Assembly (NCBI GenBank): GCA_964448935.1 | Contig: CAYVBE010000022.1 | Coordinates: forward strand, 1 to 33,069 | From: CAYVBE01 sp964448935 | GTDB taxonomy: Bacteria; Planctomycetota; Brocadiia; SM23-32 | DNA length: 33,069 nt | Reading direction: 5' to 3' | Part shown: positions 23,340-29,960 of the stretch, piece by piece | How positions within the stretch are numbered: the first letter of the stretch is position 1 | Layout of the letters: every line of letters starts with the position of its first letter | Program-made: the position numbers and the translations under genes | The notes under the pieces: generated by a model | What the model was told of the DNA's origin: nothing | Databases searched by the model: none | Seen by the model: only the letters and a program-made list of their open reading frames with translations

Positions 23340-24063
23340 CTTCCACCAGGGTCAGCCCTTTGGCGACGGCGGTGGGGCCGGCGGCCCGGCGGTCTCCGGT
23401 CTGCAGCAGGTCCGCGAACTCCGGGACCGTCCGTTTGCCGAGCCCCACTTCCAGCAGCGTGCCCACGATGATGCGCACCATGTTGTAGAGAAAACCCTCG
23501 CCTTCCACGAGATAGTGCAGCTCGTCGCCTCGCTCGACCAACTCGCTCCGCACCAGGTTGCGCACGTTGTGCTGCGTCTCGGTGTGCTCGCTGGCGAAGC
23601 TGGTGAAATCGTGCTCGCCGGCCAGCATCCTGGCGCACTCACGCATAGCGGCCGTGTCGAGCCGGCGCCATTCCCTCAGCACGTATCGCTCGCGCAGAGG
23701 GCGGCGTTGAGCCGAGCGCACGACGCGGTAGCGATAGACCTTGCCGGACGCCCACGAACAGGCGTGGAAATCGCCTGGCGCGCGGCAGCAGTCCAGCACC
23801 GCCACCGACCGGGGCAGCCAGTAGTTGAGCGCGGCCGGGAAGCGGGCCTCGCTCAGGTCGTAATCCGTGTCAAAATGGGCCACCTGTTTCTCGGCATGCA
23901 CGCCGGCGTCGGTGCGGCTGGCGCCGATCACCCGCACCTGCCCCCCCGTGATCTCGCGCACCGCCTTCTCCATCACGCCCTGCACGGTCGGCTCCTGCGG
24001 CTGAAGCTGCCAGCCGTGGAACTCGGTGCCGTCATACTCAATGGTGACCAGCAATCTGCGCAT
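23302..24063 (-). CDS. truA: tRNA pseudouridine(38-40) synthase TruA
   Basis: TruA makes pseudouridine at positions 38-40 in the anticodon stem of many tRNAs. The 253-residue protein has the usual start RLLVTIEYDGTEFHGWQ, the catalytic aspartate D52 in GASRTDAGVHA, HDFTSFAS, and the C-terminal FLYNMVRIIVGTLLEVG. The ATG at 24063 matches the family N terminus, although no Shine-Dalgarno is obvious. It lies 53 nt downstream of the esterase-like gene on the same strand and converges with the glycosyltransferase gene, with a 38-nt overlap. Confidence 0.96.
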   Translation of the reverse strand: MRRLLVTIEYDGTEFHGWQLQPQEPTVQGVMEKAVREITGGQVRVIGASRTDAGVHAEKQVAHFDTDYDLSEARFPAALNYWLPRSVAVLDCCRAPGDFHACSWASGKVYRYRVVRSAQRRPLRERYVLREWRRLDTAAMRECARMLAGEHDFTSFASEHTETQHNVRNLVRSELVERGDELHYLVEGEGFLYNMVRIIVGTLLEVGLGKRTVPEFADLLQTGDRRAAGPTAVAKGLTLVEVKYPDDPRQGGR

Positions 24064-24116
24064 CCGAGAGGATCACTCAGAGACGAAGTTACGCATCGGT
24101 TCGAGACATGGGCCGG

Positions 24117-25544
24117 CTATTCTTCCTCCAGCCCGGATTCTTCCCAGGCGGGCAGTTTGTCCAGGAAGAACTGCCTTGCGCCCCACCAGGTGCCGTACGG
24201 TTCGGTCTCGTCCTGCTCGCCGTAGCAGAAGTAGCTCTCGGCGCCGACCTCCTGCAGGCGTTCGTGGAGCATCTCGCCGAATCTGGGGTGGTGGGTGGGG
24301 TTGCCCGGCAGTTCGTTCTTGCGGCCCAGGTAGTTCAGCAGGATGGGCGGGTCGTCCGCGCCGGCGTGTTCGTAGGGGGAGAATTCCTTGATCCAGGGAA
24401 GCAGCTCCTCGCGTTTGCTCAGCCAGTGCTCGAACCGTTCCTTCCGGCTGCCGCGGGGGCCTTCGCCGCGGTCGAAGAAGGCGTGGACGCCGTAGGTGAC
24501 GGGCGGTATCCACTCCCGCATCTGTTTCGGGTCCAGGCTGGTCTGCGCCTGGACGGCCACCACGCAGGTGGGTTTGGTGGACTGCCAGGCGATGGGGTCT
24601 TCGCTATCGGGCTCGGCCAGATCGTCGTGTAGGGCCAGCCAGCAGCAGGTGGCCGCGCCGGCGCTGCCGCCCGTGAAGCCCATGCGGTCGGGATCCAGGC
24701 CGAGTTCATCGGCCTTGTAGCGCAGCGTCTGCACTGCCCGTGCGGCGTCCAGCAGGGGCGCGGCGACGGGCGGCTCGGCGTGGGGGAACTCGTCGGACAT
24801 GCTGACGTATCTGTAGCCGATGGCCGCGTAGGCGATCCCGTGTTCGTTCCACCATTCGGCGCCGTCAGCGACGATGGCCTTGTCGTTGGCGCCCCAGCCG
24901 CCGCCGTGGATGTTGACCACGACCGGCAGGGGCTTCTTGCCCCGTTTCTCGGGGTAGAAGACGTCAATTCCGTGCTTCCAATGCGGCCCGTAGCGCAGGC
25001 CGTAGATGTCGGGTTTCGGGCGGCCCGGGTTTTCCTCGGTCTTTATCACCTCCATGCGGACCGGCACCGTTTCGTTTTCAAAAACCAGCCTGGCCTCGAA
25101 TTCACGTGCGGGTTCCGTTATCTCCGTTACCTCGCCGTTGATGCTGACCGGCGTGTTGCCTGCGTCGGCCAGGTCGCCCCACCTGGCGCGGGAGATGGAG
25201 ATGAAGGGCTTCCTCCTGAGCTTCTTGGATTTGGCCTCCATGTCCGCTTCGCCTGCAAGGCGCGTGAAGCGGTAGGTGTATTTGCCGCGGACGCAGCGCA
25301 TGTGGCGGAACTCGATGCTCTTGCCGTCCACTTTGAGCACCTCGCCCGCCAGCCCGAAGGAGCCGGGCAGCATGTCGTGGGGGCCGGTGAACCAGCCGTT
25401 TTGCCCACCGATTACCGGCCCCTCTTCAGGCGCGACGTACCAGCGGAATCGGCCGTCCAGGTCACGGAAGTATCGGTCCATCGAACTCGCGCCCATGGCG
25501 GCCATGACGGCTGCCGTCAGGACTATCAGTTTCATCTTCGTCAT
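24117..25544 (-). CDS. Secreted alpha/beta hydrolase (BD-FAE/carboxylesterase-like)
   Basis: The 475-residue protein has a cleavable signal sequence (about 1-20, MKLIVLTAAVMAAMGAS). An N-terminal beta-rich domain of about 160 residues has no family I recognise. The C-terminal alpha/beta hydrolase has HGGGWG (213-218) as oxyanion site, GGSAGA with nucleophile S294, and a probable catalytic histidine in THHPRFGEML. This pattern fits esterases that remove acetyl or feruloyl groups from polysaccharides, but other small-molecule esterases fit too. Start 25544 has GGAGAG 6 nt upstream. It begins 39 nt downstream of the sulfatase, so the two are probably co-transcribed, supporting a glycan-deesterification role. 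Confidence 0.82.
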   Translation of the reverse strand: MTKMKLIVLTAAVMAAMGASSMDRYFRDLDGRFRWYVAPEEGPVIGGQNGWFTGPHDMLPGSFGLAGEVLKVDGKSIEFRHMRCVRGKYTYRFTRLAGEADMEAKSKKLRRKPFISISRARWGDLADAGNTPVSINGEVTEITEPAREFEARLVFENETVPVRMEVIKTEENPGRPKPDIYGLRYGPHWKHGIDVFYPEKRGKKPLPVVVNIHGGGWGANDKAIVADGAEWWNEHGIAYAAIGYRYVSMSDEFPHAEPPVAAPLLDAARAVQTLRYKADELGLDPDRMGFTGGSAGAATCCWLALHDDLAEPDSEDPIAWQSTKPTCVVAVQAQTSLDPKQMREWIPPVTYGVHAFFDRGEGPRGSRKERFEHWLSKREELLPWIKEFSPYEHAGADDPPILLNYLGRKNELPGNPTHHPRFGEMLHERLQEVGAESYFCYGEQDETEPYGTWWGARQFFLDKLPAWEESGLEEE

Positions 25545-25583
25545 CCCGCGCTCTCCGGCAAGATGTGCAGCGGCTGGGGTTGA

Positions 25584-26906
25584 TCAGGCGCGCGCCCGGA
25601 AACGAGCGCGCAGATTTTCGAGAACTTCTTCGTTCTCCGGATCGTGGGCATGGTTGCGGGTCTCCCAAGGGTCCTCGACCAGGTCCATGAGTTGCTCGCT
25701 GTTCTCGCCCTCGTTGCAGAGGATGTACTTGTAGCGGTCCGTCACCAACGCCTGGCCGATCTCGGTCTCCACGATCAGCTCCTCGCGCCAGTCGTCGGGC
25801 TTGCCCTCCTCGGCCAGGGGACGCAGGCTGCGGCCCTTCAGGTCGGAGGGCAACTCGGCGCCGGCGTAGTCGCAGATGGTGGGCAACAGGTCGAGGCCGT
25901 TGCAGACCAGGGCGTCCTCCGCCGCGCCGTTGCGCGTGGTGCCGGGCTGGCTGATGAGGAACGGGATGTGGGTGGCCTCCTCGTACGGAGCGGTCTTGTG
26001 CTCGATCTTGTGGGAAGAGTCGTGGTCGCCGTGGTCGCTGGTGAAGATGACCACGGTGTTCTCCGCCTGGCCGCTCTGGGCGATGGCATTCAGCAGCACG
26101 CCGATCTGTGCGTCCACCCTCTCGGTCAGGCGGGCGTAGGCCCATCGGTGTTCGCGCCAGCGCTCGGGGGGCCATTCCGTGCGCGCCTGCCAGCGGAAGG
26201 AGCGTTGCTTCAGCAGTTGTCGCAGGGCTTCCGGCTCGTCCTCCTGCGGCTGGAAGTTGGGAGGCAGCTCCGGGCAGTAGCTGTCAAAGAACTCTTTCTG
26301 GCTTACCCCCTCGGGGCGTTGCAGTGCGGCGTCCAGGGCGGCCAGCTCCGTCTCCCCGTTGCGCAACAGCGCGTGGTCGAAGTCGCTGGTGGCGAAGTCC
26401 CGGATGGCCATGTAGCAGATGTCGTGGGGGTTGATGAACGAGGCGACCATGAAGAACGGCCGCTCGTGGTCCGCGCGGACGTATTCGGCCGTGGTGGCGG
26501 CCAGGCCGTCCCGCTCGTCCTTCTCAATGGTTTCGAAGCCGATCTCCTCCGGCTTGATGCCCTTGGGCAGATGGACTTTTCCGCCGTAAACCGTTTCATA
26601 ACCGGCTTCTCTGACGAGCCGGCCGATGCCCTGCTGTTTGAACTTCTCCGGGATGGCCGGGATGTCGCGCGAGTTGTTGGACCACATGCCGATGGCGCTG
26701 GGGTAGCGGCCGGTCATCAGACTGAAGCGGCTGGGCACGCAGACGGGGTTGGTGCAGTAGGCTCGGTCGAAACGGACCCCGGTCTCGGCCAGGCTGTCCA
26801 TGGCGGGGGTGGAGAGGTCTTCATTTCCGGCGCAGCTCATCATGCGGAAGTTCTGCTGGTCGGTCACGATGAACACGATGTTCGGGCGTCCGTCACTGGG
26901 GGGCAT
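25584..26906 (-). CDS. Type I (formylglycine) sulfatase
   Basis: The 440-residue protein is a sulfatase with the formylglycine signature CVPSR at residues 56-60 (C56 is the residue converted), followed by FSLMTGRYP. The N-terminal metal site reads NIVFIVTDQQ, with the DQ variant common in this family. The second site is SDHGDHDSSH, and ENTVVIFTSD and APYEEATHIPF are also typical. It removes sulfate esters, most likely from sugars given its secreted-glycosidase neighbours. No signal peptide is seen, so it may act in the cytoplasm on imported oligosaccharides, in contrast to the secreted hydrolase and glycosidases nearby. Start 26906 has AAGGAG about 7 nt upstream. No functional FGE gene is visible in the window. 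Confidence 0.93.
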   Translation of the reverse strand: MPPSDGRPNIVFIVTDQQNFRMMSCAGNEDLSTPAMDSLAETGVRFDRAYCTNPVCVPSRFSLMTGRYPSAIGMWSNNSRDIPAIPEKFKQQGIGRLVREAGYETVYGGKVHLPKGIKPEEIGFETIEKDERDGLAATTAEYVRADHERPFFMVASFINPHDICYMAIRDFATSDFDHALLRNGETELAALDAALQRPEGVSQKEFFDSYCPELPPNFQPQEDEPEALRQLLKQRSFRWQARTEWPPERWREHRWAYARLTERVDAQIGVLLNAIAQSGQAENTVVIFTSDHGDHDSSHKIEHKTAPYEEATHIPFLISQPGTTRNGAAEDALVCNGLDLLPTICDYAGAELPSDLKGRSLRPLAEEGKPDDWREELIVETEIGQALVTDRYKYILCNEGENSEQLMDLVEDPWETRNHAHDPENEEVLENLRARFRARA

Positions 26907-26948
26907 CGCACGGCTCCTTGATCTGTTCGAGAGAACGGCAAAGATTCG

Positions 26949-26977
26949 ATGCTAGCGCGCCCGGTGCGGCGCGTCAA
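26949..26977 (-). promoter_or_regulatory. Promoter for the sulfatase-esterase pair
   Basis: Minus-strand TTGACG (26972-26977) and TAGCAT (26949-26954) are separated by 17 nt, upstream of the sulfatase start. Confidence 0.6.
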
Positions 26978-26990
26978 GTGCGCCGCTCTG

Positions 26991-27019
26991 TTGACCGGCG
27001 GTTCATGAGCGGTTACAAC
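26991..27019 (+). promoter_or_regulatory. Promoter for the tandem glycoside hydrolases
   Basis: TTGACC (26991-26996) and TACAAC (27014-27019) are 17 nt apart, back to back with the sulfatase promoter. The -10 lies 54 nt ahead of the first glycosidase. Confidence 0.55.
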
Positions 27020-27073
27020 GGAATCCGGTCGAGGTACATTCGCGGGAAGCGCGAGAAACGGAGGTTGCAGTAA

Positions 27074-29878
27074 ATGCCCAGGTGGATTTTCGTGTTGGTG
27101 GCGCTGTGCATGGCTTTCGAGGCCGCACTTGGTGAGGAGCCGACCTTCGTCGGTTTCCCCGGCAGGGGGTCCGTCCACGTCACCGCGAACGGTGCATCCT
27201 ATCTTCTGTTTGAGAACGTGGGTTTCGGAGCCGGCTGGTCGTGGTTCGGTTTCAGGGGCAGTATGGACACCGAAAATGGCGCCACCGTCCAGCACCTGAG
27301 GGGCAGAGACCCAAAGCAGCCCGGCGCGGAACTCCTCCTGGACATCGTCACGCGACGCACCGGCCCGCAGCAGTTGACCTGCGTTTACGACCTGAGCACC
27401 ACGCAGGACGTGAACCTAATCTACGTCATAATCAGCATAGAAGCCGGGAAGGTGTTCAACCGCACTACTGTGCGCGCGAAGCGCGCCGATGGCAGCACGG
27501 ACCAGCAGAAGCTGCCCATGGGGTTCCAGGGGCTGGGAAAGAGCGTAAAGGAGGTGACCTTCACAGATTCCGAGGGACGTGTTACCAGGGTCTCGTTCGA
27601 TCCGGCGGTGGACATCGGCTCGGACAACGCCCTGCGCGTCGTCCTGGCGGGGGGCAGGTTTAAGGCATCTGAACCGCGCCGCGTGACCATGACCGTGGAC
27701 CTCCCCCAGCCACTCACCTATTACGCGTCCCTCGAGGATGTGCCCGACCCTCCCGGCATCGAGGATTGGTATCCTTTTGAACCCGAGAACGACTACGACG
27801 TGCCCAGCGCGATCGGCATGGAGGATTGGGCCGACGCTCCGGCGGGGTCCAAGGGCCGGGTGGTTCGGAGGGGTGGCCGGTTGCTCTACGGCGACCAGCC
27901 GATCAAGCTCTGGGGGATGAACCTCCAGTTCGCCCAGTGCGCGCCCGAGAAGGACCTGGCGGAGAAACACGCGAAGATGTACCGCAAGTTCGGCGTGAAC
28001 ACCATGCGTCTGCACAAATACGCCGACGGGCCGGGCTGGGCCGGCATCCAGTCCCGCGACAGCGCCGCCGAATATGACCCGGAGGCCCTGGACCGCATGG
28101 ACTACTTCGTCGCGAAGCTCAAGGAAGCGGGCATCTTCGTCGAGCTTTCCACGGCGTTCGGACCCGTCAATCCGGGGCCCGCCGACGTGCGGGACGTCCC
28201 GTACCTGGCGGAGTTCGGCAAGTTCGACCGCAACAACCGAATATCCATGCCGCATAGCAGCTCCTACTACTCGCCCGAGATACAGAAACTGCACATCCGT
28301 CAGATGCGCAACCTCCTGGAGCACCGCAACCCCTACACCGGCCTGACCTATGCCGAAGACCCCTGCATCGTCGCCTTCGAGATACTCAACGAGCAGAGCA
28401 TCCTCTTCTACACTTCGATGGAGCCCTTGAAAGCAAGCGAGACACTGCGCCGCATCACTGCCAGGCGCTTCTGCGATTGGCTGCGGAACCGTTACGGCAC
28501 GCAGGAGAAGCTCGTTGAGGCATGGGGCCGGGAGGCGTTCGGGGCACAGGTTGACAGCGGTCTGCCCGAGGTGGATGAGAGTCTGGACAAGAACAACATC
28601 CTGCCCGTCGGCAATCCCTGGTCCTGGGACCCCGTGCAGCTTTCCGGGTCGCAGAACTCACGCCGTCGCCGCCTGCTCGACTCGCTGGAGTTCCTCTACA
28701 CCCTCCAGAACGAGGCGTATGCCCGATGGGTGGAGGCGGCGCGTGCGGCCGGATACGAGGGTGAGATCGTGGCCTCCAACTGGCAGGCCGGACAGAACTT
28801 CAGCCACTACTACAACCTGCACTCCGACTACCTGGTGGGTCTGATTGACCGACACAACTACTTCGGCGGGCTGAACAGCATGCTCAGTGCCCCCGGGTTC
28901 GGAATACTCAGCTCCGGGATGCAGCAGGTAGCGGACCGCCCATTCATGCTCTCGGAGTGGATGCACGAGTTTCCCAACGAGTGGGGCGTGGAGGGACCGG
29001 CGATCATCGGCGCTTACGGACTCGGGCTCCAGGACTGGGATGTCTCTTACATCTTCCGGGACGGCGAGGCCGGAACGTTCAGCGAGAAACTCGGGGGCGG
29101 TCTGGACGCGGCGGCGCCCAACATACTCGGTGTCTTTCCGGCGGTCGCCCGCCAGGTCCGCCGCGGGGACGTGCGTGCCTCGCAGGTCCTGGTCCCCCGC
29201 TATGTGCACATCCCCTCGCTGCGCGACGGGAAGCTGGGGTTCCGCGACAACGTGAGCCAGCAGTACGACATCAAGTCGTTCGATTCCGACAAAGTGCCGG
29301 CGAAAACGCTGGCCGCCGCGCGCACTGTGGTCGAGTTCACGGACAGCTACCGCGAGACGCCGGACTACGATCCGGAGCAGGCAGGCCGAGGCGGCGCCTA
29401 TGTTTCGACGACGGGGCAACTCCGCTGGACTCCCGGCGAGAGTGCGACGGACGGGCACTTCACCATGGACACCCCCGGGACCAAGGCCGTCGTCGGGTTT
29501 GCGGAGGGCCGGACCTGCCGGCTGGGCGAGGTGGATGTCACGCCCACCTCCCGTTTCGCGGCCATATACGTGACCGCCAGGGACCCGGAAGGCGACGTGG
29601 CCGGCTCGAAACGTTTGCTCATCGTGGCCATCGCCCGGGCGCGGAATACGGACATGAAGTGGGTGGGGAGCCAGAGAATGGTGTCTGTGGGCAGGGCGCC
29701 GATCCTGATGGAGCCCGTGGTGGCGGACTTCACCCTCACCAGAGGCGGCGGCCCCACGGTGCACGTGCTGGACCACGACGGCCGCCGCACGGGGCGAACC
29801 GTTCCGGTGAACGACGGCTCCTTCAAGATAGACGGCGCTGTGTACAAGACGCCCTACTACGAGATTACGTACGAATGA
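27074..29878 (+). CDS. Secreted clan GH-A glycoside hydrolase, copy 1 (934 aa)
   Basis: The protein has a signal peptide (about 1-20, cleavage near ALG-EE). A beta-rich N-terminal region of about 240 residues, of a type I do not recognise, comes next. It is followed by a TIM-barrel glycosidase region with IKLWGMNLQF, GVNTMRLHKY, the acid/base glutamate E440 in EILNEQS and a probable nucleophile E628 in MLSEWMHEFPNEWG. A C-terminal beta-rich region (about 790-934) completes it. This fits a GH5-type or other clan GH-A retaining enzyme acting outside the inner membrane on a polysaccharide. The subfamily and substrate cannot be set from sequence alone. The ATG has GGAGG (27060-27064) 9 nt upstream. 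A near-identical-length paralogue follows at 29961, 82 nt downstream. Confidence 0.85.
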   Translation: MPRWIFVLVALCMAFEAALGEEPTFVGFPGRGSVHVTANGASYLLFENVGFGAGWSWFGFRGSMDTENGATVQHLRGRDPKQPGAELLLDIVTRRTGPQQLTCVYDLSTTQDVNLIYVIISIEAGKVFNRTTVRAKRADGSTDQQKLPMGFQGLGKSVKEVTFTDSEGRVTRVSFDPAVDIGSDNALRVVLAGGRFKASEPRRVTMTVDLPQPLTYYASLEDVPDPPGIEDWYPFEPENDYDVPSAIGMEDWADAPAGSKGRVVRRGGRLLYGDQPIKLWGMNLQFAQCAPEKDLAEKHAKMYRKFGVNTMRLHKYADGPGWAGIQSRDSAAEYDPEALDRMDYFVAKLKEAGIFVELSTAFGPVNPGPADVRDVPYLAEFGKFDRNNRISMPHSSSYYSPEIQKLHIRQMRNLLEHRNPYTGLTYAEDPCIVAFEILNEQSILFYTSMEPLKASETLRRITARRFCDWLRNRYGTQEKLVEAWGREAFGAQVDSGLPEVDESLDKNNILPVGNPWSWDPVQLSGSQNSRRRRLLDSLEFLYTLQNEAYARWVEAARAAGYEGEIVASNWQAGQNFSHYYNLHSDYLVGLIDRHNYFGGLNSMLSAPGFGILSSGMQQVADRPFMLSEWMHEFPNEWGVEGPAIIGAYGLGLQDWDVSYIFRDGEAGTFSEKLGGGLDAAAPNILGVFPAVARQVRRGDVRASQVLVPRYVHIPSLRDGKLGFRDNVSQQYDIKSFDSDKVPAKTLAAARTVVEFTDSYRETPDYDPEQAGRGGAYVSTTGQLRWTPGESATDGHFTMDTPGTKAVVGFAEGRTCRLGEVDVTPTSRFAAIYVTARDPEGDVAGSKRLLIVAIARARNTDMKWVGSQRMVSVGRAPILMEPVVADFTLTRGGGPTVHVLDHDGRRTGRTVPVNDGSFKIDGAVYKTPYYEITYE

Positions 29879-29960
29879 GATTAGAGGCCGGATGACGGGC
29901 TCCCGGCGCTTGCTGCGTTGGCTCGGCCGGGCGCCCCGCAAGATTACGGAGGTAAGTGCA

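Noticed and set aside
25644..26921. 425-codon frame antisense to the sulfatase
   Set aside because: The sulfatase on the other strand has the full CxPSR signature; the antisense frame shows no recognisable domain.
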